Source of the DNA: Bugula neritina
Lineage: Eukaryota; Bryozoa; Gymnolaemata; Cheilostomatida; Bugulidae
Length of the DNA stretch: 64,000 bases
Assembly: GCA_964035545.1 (NCBI GenBank)
Contig: OZ037773.1
Coordinates: 9,878,251-9,942,250, forward strand
Reading direction: 5' to 3'
Shown here piece after piece: positions 13,769 through 25,465 of this stretch (positions are counted from its first letter, which is position 1; each line of letters begins with the position of its first letter). Both the position numbers and the translations under genes were made by a program. Under the pieces are notes generated by a model. It saw only the letters and a program-made list of their open reading frames with translations. It was not told where the DNA came from and did no database searches.

Positions 13769-14146
13769 GTAGGTTCTTATTTTGATGATTTGGTTTTTGC
13801 TATTTGGCATATGGAAAGTTTGACAATATGTAATTTAATGTCAAACAAATGGAAGTTATCTTATATTTTAGATTTTTTTCAATATAAGCAACCAGTATAT
13901 TTCATTTAAATGCATTGGCTGCAAAAAAGTCGTTTAGGAAAGTACTGTAATTTCAGTGGCAAAATAAATTTCAGTCTGATCGACTTAAATCTTAACCGGA
14001 GACCTGTATGTTTCAGTAGAAATTATGTTTTATATATTATTTGAAAGGAAGTTTCAGCCAACTGTCAGCATAAACTGTGAAATTATTTATTATAAATATT
14101 TTAGTTGCGACTCTTCAACGACGGCCACCTTCTCACAACTGGAGAA

Positions 14147-15154
14147 ATGAATGCATCCAGTGAAATAGCTACAAACACTTCAAACTTCCAGAGATTGTGC
14201 AGCAAGAAATACAATGACATCTGGTTATATGTTGGACTAATCATCTTATGCTCTGGTACCATAGGGCACCTGCTTTCCATCACTGTGACACTCTCCAGCA
14301 GGTCTATGAGACTCCATTCCTCTACTGTCTACATATCCTCTCTCTCATTGGCAGCTCTGCTAGCTCTGTATACCGGTCTACTACGCTACGTGACAATATA
14401 CACGGACCTCCATGCAATAGACTTCAGACGAGGTTCAGAGGTCAGCTGTAAACTACACACTATGCTAACCTACATGTCACTTCAATTCTTTGCCTGGATC
14501 CAAGCAACAATTGCTGTAGATAGACTGATAGCCGTTTGGAGTCCTCATAAATATAAAGTGTGTAACAGTTGGAAGAAAGGTTTATTGGTAGTGTTAGTAG
14601 AGTTGGTGCTAGTCACGTCACTAAATGTGATTGTGCTTGTCTTAGCAGAGTTAGACGAGAATAGTTACTGCAGTGCGTTAAATCAAAAGTTGGCGAATGT
14701 TTGGTATGTCGTTGATATGCTTAGTTTTTCACTTTTGCCTGCAACAGTTATTATTTTATGCAACAGTTTGATTTTATTCAAACTGCATCGTCACAAGCAG
14801 AGCCAAAGTAGTTCAACACATCGAAAGATACACTCTTTAAACATGACTCTGATGGTAGTGAACCTCGTGTTTCTGGTTACAACGCTGCCCATATCCTTAC
14901 ACTTTATACTCATCAGAGTTCACGTCATAAGCAATGCTGATTTAGAGTACTGCCTACTGTATGCCATGTTTGGTCTAACTCAATACTTTGGAATTTCCTG
15001 CACATTTCTTGTTTATTGCATCACTAATGGGAATTTCCGTCTAAAGCTTCAAAGTTTGTTTCAAAAGTATATTTGCTGTAGTTGTTGTCAGAAGATTGTG
15101 AGTTCCAAAGTTAATCCCAGTATGTATACTTCAGAAAATACCATTCCTCTTTAA
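14147..15154 (+). CDS. Rhodopsin-class GPCR, peptide-receptor type, paralogue 2
   Basis: The coding exon opens after an acceptor at 14103-14104. The first ATG in the exon is 14147, giving 335 residues; an alternative start spliced from 13766 is possible. The N terminus has two N-glycosylation sequons (NAS, NTS). Seven helices are visible, with GTIGHLLS in TM1, LYTGLLR in TM2, VSCKLHTM before TM3, IQATIAVDRL (DRY as DRL), an ECL2 cysteine in SYCSAL, TTLPIS in TM6 and FLVYCITNGNFR at the TM7/helix 8 boundary. A cysteine cluster, ICCSCC, after helix 8 is a likely palmitoylation site. Strong similarity to the receptor at 8962, notably through TM3, shows tandem duplication. DRY, CWxP and NPxxY are all altered in the same positions in both, so the change predates duplication. 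Probably couples a neuropeptide to G proteins; ligand not identifiable. AATAAA at 15246-15251. Confidence 0.9.
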   Translation: MNASSEIATNTSNFQRLCSKKYNDIWLYVGLIILCSGTIGHLLSITVTLSSRSMRLHSSTVYISSLSLAALLALYTGLLRYVTIYTDLHAIDFRRGSEVSCKLHTMLTYMSLQFFAWIQATIAVDRLIAVWSPHKYKVCNSWKKGLLVVLVELVLVTSLNVIVLVLAELDENSYCSALNQKLANVWYVVDMLSFSLLPATVIILCNSLILFKLHRHKQSQSSSTHRKIHSLNMTLMVVNLVFLVTTLPISLHFILIRVHVISNADLEYCLLYAMFGLTQYFGISCTFLVYCITNGNFRLKLQSLFQKYICCSCCQKIVSSKVNPSMYTSENTIPL

Positions 15155-17590
15155 ATAATGGTTTATGAAAACCCTAGTTCACACTTAAAATAATTATTTT
15201 GTGCTTATATAAGAGTGACTTTGTTGAATGAGAAATTTGATGTGAAATAAAACTATGATAATCAGGAGCGCGTAGCAAAAATTTAAATAATATAAAACTA
15301 ACCAATTTGCTGCAAACAAAAATTATTACCGATAGAGAAATATTTTAATCTTTGTATAGTAATTACATATGATGTAATAAAAAGTTAGCAATATTTATTA
15401 TATATTTCCCAGTAGTAATCTTAAGAAACTGTTTAGCTGCAGTATTATATAATACATTTATTTATTTGCATTTATCTATATGTTGCAAATTTTTATATTA
15501 TAAAACATGTCAGAATAGCAAATATCATTGTACTTACTATATACTATAATTGCTATACTAACGCATAACTTCAATAAGCTCATATATTAAGAATACAAAT
15601 ACAACATTACAAAAGTAATCTTTCAGAAAATTATTTTACAACTTTGAGCTTATTTTGAATATTTCTCGTTAGTTCACAATAAATTGCTTATTATGCAGAA
15701 CTAAAAGTCATGTATTTGATTGTCGTGTTCTCACTTGCAATTGAGTTGGGAAAACAACCAGCAAACATCGATATAATGTATTATACATAGGTGTCTTCTC
15801 TCCAACTGATTGAGCATGTATGCAATTGTATAACATCTATCATTTAGTATTGAAATTTTAGTGATATGCCTGCAGTACACATTGTTAGTACATTCATAGC
15901 TCTGCAGTGAATCACTCAATGAGTGGACAACTCTTAGAATAAGCTTCAAGTTCCGAGTATATAAATAAATGCATATAGTATAGTTGCAAAGAGAAGGAAT
16001 AAAGTATGTGTATAGTGTGATGGCATGCATGCATGAAAGGCTTTGTGCACATGACTACGTCTTTATCACTTCATCCAATCCATCATAATAATATATGTTT
16101 ATTCATTTGTGGTAGTCTGCTTTGACAGCTATATAGACTATTTGCATGATATATCAGTTAATCAGCTAATCTGCATAGTAAGTCATTGCCTGAGGTAAAT
16201 ATACAAATTGTTTAAACTTAGTAGTTACTAAAGTTTTTTTAAGTCTATTAAATAATACCTGAGACTTAATACTGCATCACAAGACTTGATACTGCTGCTA
16301 ATCTGAAAGAAAGTAGACAAGTTAAAGTATCATGCAGAATGAAGATTATAAAAGATAGCCTGCTTACGGAAGTGACTTTCTAACCTTAAGAGGGGGCAGG
16401 TATAGCCACTCCCAAGCTTAGACAAAGGAGAAATAAGCCAACTATAGTCCAAAGGTTAGTATAACAAATGTAGGGCAAGTATTTCAATCATCTGCATACA
16501 AACACATGTGTTATCATTCCTGTGTACAGTCAGGCGTGCAATAGCAGTGTATCAGCTAAGTTAGTATTTCTCTGCGCTGCAACTAGTAGGGGATTTGAAC
16601 ATACACAGCGTAATCCTCACAATGTACTTATAGCTGGATATAAAATATATACAGTACACAGATACAATTACCCAGATCTTATCTGATCTAAAGGTCGTCT
16701 GTGGGGGAGCTATAGCCAACAGCCCGTTCATTCCACGTTCTGTAAGTAACTTTCTAACTTTTATTATATATAGTGATCGTTTCAAGTGAGGAAAGTATGA
16801 ACGAGAAATTATATTACATGCTTTGAGAAGACAATTACCATTGCAGCCATTTTTAGAAGGGTCTGCTGTTTTTTAAATTAGCATCAAGTAGACAGTAATC
16901 AATATTGGCTATGCTATGAAAAGAGATCTATAGCTGCAGCACAAAGTCTGGAGCCACCATGAGTGCAGTTTAGAGTTTGGTTGATGATGTGCATGCACAC
17001 TTAATGCCCTCCATAACCCACACTCTGTGCTGCATGTATAGCTACCTATAGTAATGCAAGTGGTTTCTACTAACCAAGTGGATATAATTCTATGCTTTAT
17101 ACGGGACGATACCTCACTCCCCTCAATAATTGAATTATAAAGCTGCTAAGCTGTCAGTCAACAAATGTATATTTATATCAAGTTAATTTTAAGTAAATGT
17201 TAATCAATATAATATAACCAAAGCAATAAGCTGATGGGTTTTACTCACTGTTGCTCATCCAGCACAACTGTCTGGCCTATAAGTTATTGCTATTAGCTTT
17301 ATTAGTTATAATTATTCAATATGAATAGTTGAGCTCCAGCGGTTGAAAGGCTGGTGTAGCATGACACCCACAGTGCTACAAGGTTTATTTTACTTGTGGA
17401 ACTCTACTAAACTTTTAGCAGTGAGATTATGATAACTCTGCAACAATTGCTATAAAAGTGTATAGTATATTATTCACCCTTGAAGCTAGTTGTAGTTGGC
17501 ATAGCTTTTATATAAACTGTAATACAAGTTTATAGTCACCATCCCCATCCACTGATATACTCAGCAACTTGAGTTGCTATATCTTGCAGG
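15155..17590. other. Intergenic region downstream of GPCR 2
   Basis: Contains the AATAAA at 15246-15251 and otherwise AT-rich sequence without convincing coding exons. Minus-strand open frames at 15731-16030 and 16561-16785 lack homology, splice context or codon bias and are not called. Confidence 0.55.
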
Positions 17591-17596
17591 GTCAAC

Positions 17597-17806
17597 ATGG
17601 CAGATAATGGACAGAAGTTTGACTATCTTGGATTAATAGTGGGCCTAGTGTGTGGAGAGTTTATGAACATTCTACAAGGTTACGTGTCTTTCCATACAGA
17701 GATGCCGAGAGAGACGCTATCTCTGGTTTCTTTAGGTTTTTACTTACTAATCTTTGCTTATCTGCTTAGAAGGCCGCCTGTTGCAGTTGACAAGAAAGAC
17801 AATTGA
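17597..17806 (+). CDS. Small two-helix membrane protein, unknown family (69 aa)
   Basis: A compact open frame starting at an ATG in good context (AACATGG), 7 nt after an acceptor-like TATATCTTGCAG, so a noncoding leader exon is likely. The protein has a short polar N terminus (MADNGQKFDY), a hydrophobic stretch of about residues 11-28 (LGLIVGLVCGEFMNILQG), a polar loop containing HTEMPRET, a second hydrophobic stretch of about residues 41-57 ending in LLRR, and a charged tail VDKKDN. Composition differs clearly from the surrounding AT-rich false frames (balanced codons, acidic and basic ends). It could be a small membrane subunit or accessory protein; I recognise no family. A candidate AATAAA is at 18190-18195. 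Confidence 0.6.
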   Translation: MADNGQKFDYLGLIVGLVCGEFMNILQGYVSFHTEMPRETLSLVSLGFYLLIFAYLLRRPPVAVDKKDN

Positions 17807-18727
17807 AAAAGAAACAACCACACAACAATCTATATTATGTAACTTGTAATGCATTGTACAAAATAGAATAATGATCCTATTAATTATTTTTGTTTTAAAT
17901 ATATGATTATGCCAATTGATGTAATGCTGACTTTAAAAAAAGATATTTCATTTTATAGACCATCTTTTTTCTGCTCAAAATATTATTGTTATCAAAATTG
18001 TATGTAATTGAACTAATTTAATATATCATTATTTGCACAGATAATTACTATTCAAGTCAAATTTATTAGATTGACTTAGTATAACTAGGTCATATAAATG
18101 CATCTTTCAGTTGAACAACTTCCAGCAGTATTTTTTAGATTGTAAACAGGGATGTAAACTACATGCAGATACTTTTAAATTATATTTTAAATAAAGTTAA
18201 AAACGCCATATTTTGAAATAGCTATTCCAAAAACTAAACTGCAAAACAAATAGCATTCATTTAATTTTTAGAAAGCATCATATACCACGTGTACCACGCA
18301 GAAACACACTATAATATATATACATCGTTGGCTATTTCCTAATCTATATAAAGAGTATATATACTGTAGCTGATTCATAGTTTTATGTAATAGACAAGTG
18401 AACTATTGATGCTTGCAAAATATGTATACTTCGATCAATATATTAATAGGTAAGTTGTTAGTGCAAGTATTAAATATTTATTTTCATATTTCAGCTTAAA
18501 AACTAAATATTATAACAAAAAAATTAAAAATTTAATTAAATGAAAAAAAGTAAAAGAGAAATTCAGCATTCTACTTTTGTTATGTAATGCTATCTTTGCT
18601 AAAATGAAATCATTTTTTAACAAAAGCAAACAAACAACTATGCGGGTGTTCTACGAATATGTACTTTGTGTATTTAAAATAAATTAATTCCATCATTGCT
18701 GTTTGGAGTTGTCCACTCAAATACTTG

Positions 18728-18733
18728 TTTATT
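18728..18733 (-). promoter_or_regulatory. Poly(A) signal of gene A, next to the stop codon
   Basis: AATAAA on the minus strand, seven bases beyond the TGA at 18741-18743. Confidence 0.55.
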
Positions 18734-18740
18734 TTTGCTG

Positions 18741-21047
18741 TCAGTTGCTTACTTTACACGTCCAGTAGTGCATAACACAGATATTCGGTACATCTGGAGA
18801 ATATGGTGAGTTCCAGCAGCGGCAGCTACAAGAGATAACTTAATGGCAGCTTCTCTTTCACACAGTGCTTTATCATACATACTCCAGTATAAGATGATTT
18901 AAATAATATTTAAAATAACAAATAGTTTCATTAATAAACCGTTTTATATCATTAGGCATGTCTTTGATGATTGAATTTATTAAGAATCCGTGTACGTATA
19001 TACACATGTATTATACTGTGCAGTAACCAATCACAATGCATGTCTTATATGAATACACATGTATACTGTGCAGTAACCAATCACAATGCATGTCTTATAT
19101 ATGAATACACATGCATACTGTGCAGTAACCAATCACAATGCATGTCTTATATGGATACACATGCATACTGTGCAGTAACCAATCACAATGCATGTCTTAT
19201 ATAAATAAACGTGCTATAACTGTATCTGACAAGCTTACATCATATTTTATGCTATGTGAAACTATTCTGAGATATTGCCAGCTGTGCCCTAGCTAATGTG
19301 TACTAAATAGAATTATAAGCTGTAACTACTGAATGAGAAATATGCATACTCTGCTCTATTCTATTATTGTGATCAGCTATATTGTCAGCTTCTACTGTCA
19401 GCATATACATAGAAAAGCAGAGCTTCTTATAAGTTATCTAACTGTAACCTTCTATATCACCCACTTGTACTGTGAGAGTCCCAACAAAAAGTGCATATTT
19501 CACTTAACAAACAATGAAGAAAATGTCAAGTTCAACAGAGTTTTCTAATGTAATCTATATTTGAATGAGTTTTTACAAACCACTTGCTCAAAACATTCAA
19601 ACTCTCATTGGCTTTTTGGAGATGTTTTGAATAAAATATTGTTGGGAGTTGAAATCTTACCTGTATGAAGTTCCATACCCAATCCTCTTTACATTCAGCA
19701 GTGCGCCAGAAGTATCTTCAGAACTACACTTGGCTGATAAAACTCTTGACTGCAAAAGTTATAGCTTCAAAGAATTAATTAAAAAGTTGTTATAAACATA
19801 ATACTCAACGTTATGCATTATAAACTTTTGTGACTGTTTCTGGTACTTTATGCCTGTGCAATAAATTTCAGAGTGCTTCAGAACAAAAATAACAAAACAA
19901 AAACACCGTAAACATACATCTATATATAAACGAATTTATGCCATTCAAAATTACACAATGCATGCACTTGTAATATAAGCTGTTTCTTCTGTTACGTTAC
20001 ATAATTTGTCTTCCATTCCACAGATTTAACAAATAAAAAGTTTTTAAGGATGCAGAAAAGATGAATACCAATGCAAATAATAACTTATGAGACATCAGAA
20101 AAAGTTATTACCATTGCTTTTCAATGAATATTTTACCTATCAGATCTTTGTGTGTCTACTTTTTGACACACATATCAGTCTCCAAACTCACTAACCTTAG
20201 CAGTATCTGAAACTTCAATTGTCTCAACACTTTCATCTGACAGGAATGAGTTAATCTGTGATTCCTTGTTATAATAGCACAGAGATGGGTCGATGGGTCC
20301 GGGTAGTCCCTGCATGGAGCATAAGGAATGAACAGAGTACTGCTTTAACATGTTTTTATTCATATTTCAGATTTACCCCCTTTTGGAAATGAATAAATAA
20401 ATTTATGCATTCATTTAGTCACAAAAAACACAAACTTGCTGTATTAAGTAAAATCCTGCTTTTAATTAGCTTAAAAGAAAATTCATAATTTAAAGAAAGA
20501 AAGATTAGTTTAAATGATCGAATTCGTAAACTTGGTTTTTTAAATATTCAGAAATGATAAAAAATATTGTAAAAGTTTAGGTCAACATTGCATTGGAAAC
20601 TATAGTATGAATATCATAACAAACAGAAAAATTGACATATCAATATGATGCAAAACGTCGGGAGGATAAGTATAAGCTAATAACAGACAAAGATTTAAAC
20701 TGTTGCAATTATATTTTGAAACTGAGGCATACCTTGGGACCAGCTTCTCCTGTAATTCTCTGTAAATCAAGTACATAGTTCGTTTTAAATTACGTCGCTC
20801 TAAACATGGCTGGTGAAGTACATATATAAGATTGGATGAAAATACTGTGTGTATGAAGCTCAGTATATACTACAACAAGTGAGTTTGTTTTGGAGTTGTT
20901 CTACTTGCATGATAATTGATTGACATTAGCGAACCTAATCAGTCAAATCTTATATCATGTCTATAGTACAACTGAAGGATTTTCAATAGTTATTTTAAGG
21001 TATATATTATATGATATTCTGGTATACATTGTAAATGTTTTCATCAG

Positions 21048-21087
<40 letters not shown>

Positions 21088-22284
21088 CTTACATTCATAG
21101 CTGACTGCCATATTCTTTTTTGGTATTGAAGCTGAAACATGGTACCATAAATTAAAATAGTTTTTTTCATTTTGCGGTTTTGCCACAGATTTCAATGAGC
21201 CACCAACATTTATTCAATTTCAGCTTGTTATAAGCTTATTGTCTATTATGAAAAGCTATAGAATTATAATAACTTCTACTATAATCAGTCAATAGGCCTA
21301 AAACCTTACAGTAGTATACAGTCATATTATTTGCAAAGTGATTAATAAACACTAAATCACTGTTAAATTTATCCTACAACTTGTTAATTACACAATTTTC
21401 TTACAAAAAAGTCAAGCAAGTTTATAGTTGATATCCCGTGAGAATCCCTAAGTTTTTCTTAAGCAGGCCAAGAAGTTATTCAATATTATATCACAGGCCT
21501 GGGCATATATGAATCGATATTCTTTCTAGCATCACCATTGACCTTTACTGGGGTTGGAACCCATGCATGCTGCAAGCTTACTAAACCAGCGCTCTTTTCC
21601 CTAGACCACTGCAGCTGCCCCCTTTTATTCGTTCTTACAAGTTCATTTAATATGAGTTATTTTTATTTAAATTTGCCTTTTACCAGTGTTCGAAGCCACA
21701 ATTAAAATTAATTTAAGTTACTTCAATGGTGTGTCTAATTTACAGTTCCCCTTGATGAAAATTAGACTTAAAAGTAAAATTTTGCGACAGTAAAAAATCC
21801 TTGTTTTATCAAAACCCTTTGCATGTTGTATTAGAGCTTTAAATAATTCTATAACCAATTGCTTAAATGTTTTTAAATCATTTTTAAGCAGCCTACGTTA
21901 GTATTGAGTTGGTTCACTCTTGACTTCTGACTGCCAAGTCTCAACTTTTCTGTGGCCAACTGAAAATATAAAATAATTATGTTATACAATTAATATCAGT
22001 CTAATGAATATATTTAACTTTTTCATTGTGCTATATATGTCAATTATTAAAAAATGTATATTTATTATAATATTACATAGAACAAATTGTATATGGACAT
22101 AGTTAAACTTTGGATTTTAATTTTGTCAAAAGAATATATTATTATGGTGAGCTAACAAATATTTTGGACTACAAGTTACTAATTTTCTTAGCAATAAAAT
22201 GTTAAACTTTAAGAAATCAATTAAACTTTGAAATGCGTAAAAAATTATCGGCATAATTTGAATATATTAACTATAATTTTTAAT

Positions 22285-22349
<65 letters not shown>

Positions 22350-24929
22350 TATATATTAAAAACTGCTAAACAACACACTCACTGTATCTGACAGTTTTTC
22401 TATTAGCTCCTTAATTTCAAAAGAAGATTGCTTATCTGAAAGATATAAAACAGCAGTGCTGGAGTATTTGTTTTAACAGCTATAATTATGAAAACTATTT
22501 AACTATAATTGTGCTCGTGTGTGCACACATACATATTATAATTTGTTAAAAATTTATAATATATAAATGTAACTATTTTGAAAAAGAAAAAGTAATAATA
22601 TCAAAAGTTATACCTTTTGTATAATTGGCTGCTATGGAAACACTCAGAGACATCACTGCTAGAAAGCAGACGGATATAGCTAGCTTGTAGTAGATTTCAA
22701 GGGCCTTCTCATGTCTGATAGTTTTCAAGGCTTTAGCTTTGTTCTTGCTAGCAACTCTGTAAAACAATTATTTGGAACGCTTCTATTCAAATGTTTACTT
22801 TTCAGTTTTGAGGTCAAATATTTCATTTCAATTTTCTCATTCTATTTATTTTTGTAGTCGATTTCAGAATAATGAAATAAATAAAAGAGTTTTTCACTAA
22901 ACAGGAGTTTGTGATTCAACAATTTTTTTTTAATATTTCTATGAAATTTATTTATTTTTTAGGTAATTTTTATGATTTATATTAAATCTAAATGTTCATT
23001 AAATGAGCCACAATAAGGACAAAAGTTGCACGAGTAAAACAGGTAGTTGAGTTCATCAAACACACAATTATATATTTAAACACCAGCAAGCTAATAACTA
23101 ATGCAAAAAGTTCAGATTACCTGGAATAAATCTCGGGGTTCTTAGCTGGATACCTGCAAAAACATAAAGTTGCATCAACTAGCATGTTTCACTCAGAGGC
23201 ATAGCTAAATTTACATGCAATAAAAAATTACCAAAGGAATTTTTTAATTTTTTAAAGATTTTATGTAGGTGTGGGAATAAAAAATAAATTCACAATGTAA
23301 AGGCATGAGTTTTTAGTTTTAGAGTTTTAGATATACATACTATATTAACTAGTTCATTCTAGAAGTTTTATAAACCATATAGTTGATAATGATTTATGTA
23401 TTATTTCAAGTGCATGTTTATAAAATATCAAACTTATATGATGCCTATAACAGTCTTAATTAAATTGTTACTTGTTTTGACTGGTGTAACTTTTTAAGTT
23501 ATGTTTCACAGTTCACAGTATAGCTGTCACAAACATCTGTGACAACTATATGCTATAAATCACAAACACCTGTGACAGCTATATGCTATAAGTCACAAAC
23601 ACCTGTGACAGCCATATGCTATATGTCACAAACATCTGTGACAGCCATATGCTATATGTCACAAACACCTGTGACAAGCATCAATATTTTCAGCCCCATT
23701 ATTTGCTGATATATGTTCTATATAGGTAACAAGCACTTGCCACATATATATGTTATAGGTCACAAGCACCTGTAGCACCTGTAATATGCTACTAGCTACA
23801 CTATTTGTGACATGAGTGCTCTAGGTCATGGAGAATGAAACACGTGAGTGGCTAAACCATTAAAAAAGTCTTACGCAGGGCCGAAAGTGGTGCTGTAGTC
23901 ATTGCTATAAGTCCCATAACTGTTTAGCGACCGTGACGTTTTAGGGTGAATCTTACTTGATTTCTGTAGTCTTGCTTTTGCTACACTATAACCAAAATGA
24001 TGTTGTGACATTTAACAAACATATAAAAAAAATACAACTCCAAAGATATGTTAAAATAAGAAATCATGCATGCATATTCTATAAGTAATGAAATTATATC
24101 CTACATTAATGGCTTAAAACTTTTTATTGAAATTTTAAAATGCACATGGCTATAATTAACGCAGATTTAATAGAAAAAATTATGTTTTAAAATTTTCAAT
24201 TTAAACAAAATGCTAATCTTCACAAGATAACAATTCAGAATATTATTATGGTTGTACAATTTTGTTTTATTTCTACAATTTTTCTTCATGATCATTATAT
24301 ATGCAATAAAATACTAAATATGATTTTATCAATAAGCCTAAATAACTGATGACTTTCTACTGAAACCTGGAAATTTATGTTACTATAGTAACATAAATTT
24401 CCAGGTTTCAGTAGAAAGTCATCAGTATATTTCTTATGCAATATGAATTTTTGTCAATAAAATTTTTGGATTTTCATTTTCTTACTGAATGCTGTATTAA
24501 ACCACTAGACTTTCTATCTGGATATCTACTTACGTGCTGTAGAGATACGCCTTGGGATCACTTTGATCAAACTTTGAGCTGCGAGAATTAATGTCAGATT
24601 CTACTCTGTGAAAATCAAAAATGTCTTTTAGTAATTGATAATTTTTGATTTTGGAATTAAATAATTTTTGAATGCAATTTATCAGTTTAGTTAGAACAAT
24701 TATAACATAGTCAGTATACAATTAGATATATGATACAGTCAAGAATCATTTTAATTATAGCCATTATTTTGTCACAGTAAAAGTATATAATTTAATTTGC
24801 TGCAGCTCACAATGACTGCATTTGCAATTTACTATCATAATAACCTATAAATTACCTTTATCAAACACTCTTTAAAAAAGTTTACCTAATATTGTTTTTT
24901 AACTTTATGCAGATAGGTGCATTTGTCAT
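18741..24929 (-). CDS. Gene A: type II membrane protein with coiled coil, collagen stub and six-Cys C-terminal domain
   Basis: Twelve phase-consistent exons (290 aa): 24886-24929, 24534-24605, 23875-23985, 23121-23153, 22614-22756, 22383-22435, 21897-21959, 21093-21131, 20733-20759, 20196-20309, 19661-19749, 18741-18825. The first exon rests only on ATG, donor and phase; the rest are well supported by paralogues B-D. Order: cytoplasmic tail of about 110 residues rich in Ser/Tyr; basic KALEIYYK then a TM helix at about residues 111-130; helical coiled-coil exons (IKELIEKLSDT and following); a 27-nt exon with GEAGPK and the next exon's GLPGPIDP giving a few Gly-X-Y triplets; then the cysteine domain (C in SLCYY, C in AKCSS, CRC, NIC, YWTC). 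Positive-inside residues predict cytoplasmic N terminus. Family resembles the layout of class A scavenger receptors, but the terminal domain is not SRCR. AATAAA lies only 7 nt after the stop (18728-18733). Confidence 0.75.
18999..19204. repeat. Four-copy 50-52-bp tandem repeat containing CCAAT
   Basis: Landmark CAGTAACCAATCAC recurs at about 19021, 19071, 19123 and 19173, i.e. spacings of 50, 52 and 50. Each unit includes ACCAATCACAATGCATG, so four CCAAT motifs on the + strand are arrayed inside the last intron of gene A. The open frame across it is repeat-derived. Confidence 0.85.
21052..21085. repeat. (TA)n microsatellite in gene A intron
   Basis: Pure TA run directly beside the donor of the 21093-21131 exon. 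A second TA run lies at 22287-22346 in the intron between exons 22383-22435 and 21897-21959. Confidence 0.9.
21420..21621 (-). mobile_element. tRNA-derived SINE-like copy 1
   Basis: Read on the minus strand it starts with a tRNA-like head (GCAGTGGTCTAGGGAAAAGAG ... A-box region) and a good B box, GGTTCCAACCC. A unique body follows with AAAGGTCAATGGTGATGCTA, and the tail ends in GGATTCTCACGGGATATC. Head, body and tail are shared with the copy at 29189-29392. Sits in an intron of gene A. Confidence 0.65.
23526..23678. repeat. Five-copy 33-bp repeat, each unit carrying a dyad
   Basis: CACAAAC landmarks fall at about 23528, 23561, 23594, 23627 and 23660, exactly 33 bp apart. Each unit contains TGTCACA-N6-TGTGACA or a one-base variant, a 7-bp inverted repeat around AACACC or AACATC. 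Located in an intron of gene A. Confidence 0.85.
24345..24426. repeat. Perfect 82-bp palindrome
   Basis: Two 41-base arms are exact reverse complements with no spacer. The arm begins ACTGATGACTTTCTAC and the centre is ACTA/TAGT. The flanking bases (A at 24344, A at 24427) end the symmetry abruptly. In the intron between exons 24534-24605 and 23875-23985 of gene A. Confidence 0.9.
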
Positions 24930-25465
24930 GGTATCACTTGTTTTATGTAAACAAAATTTTATTGCTTTGAATTTTTTTCAATGGAAAATTAATATTTTAT
25001 TTATGTAAAATTTTATATTTATAAAAAATAAAGAAAATTATTATTTTTTTAATGTGATCATTGATGACTCATTAAAAAACTTTAATAAATATTTGAGTTG
25101 TGATTAATACTATTATTATTCAGTAATTATGGGTGAAACATGCTTTTGTTAACTTATTGCATCGTTCCTATATTATTATCTATGTAAACATAAACTAGTC
25201 TTCGATCCAATGTGGGAATTTTTGAAATCAACTTTTATTTATGCAATAGAAATGACACATGAGATAATGACAAATATAATTTATATGTATGCACACTATT
25301 CACTATTCAATATAGAAACCATCAGATTTTGTAATTAAGTTCATTTGTTAAGTTTTCAAGTAATGTAAAATAATAATATAAGGTAGATGAGAGTCTGAAT
25401 GTTCATCTAAAACACGTTCTTATAGCACCATATATAGTCATATACAGTTTGCTTAAGTAAGGTAC

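Noticed and set aside
19333-19548. 71-codon + strand frame
   Set aside because: Falls within the last intron of gene A on the opposite strand, no motif or splice support.
23526-23678. Possible CRISPR array (33-bp periodic repeat)
   Set aside because: Units are contiguous without unique spacers and lie in an animal intron; no cas genes.
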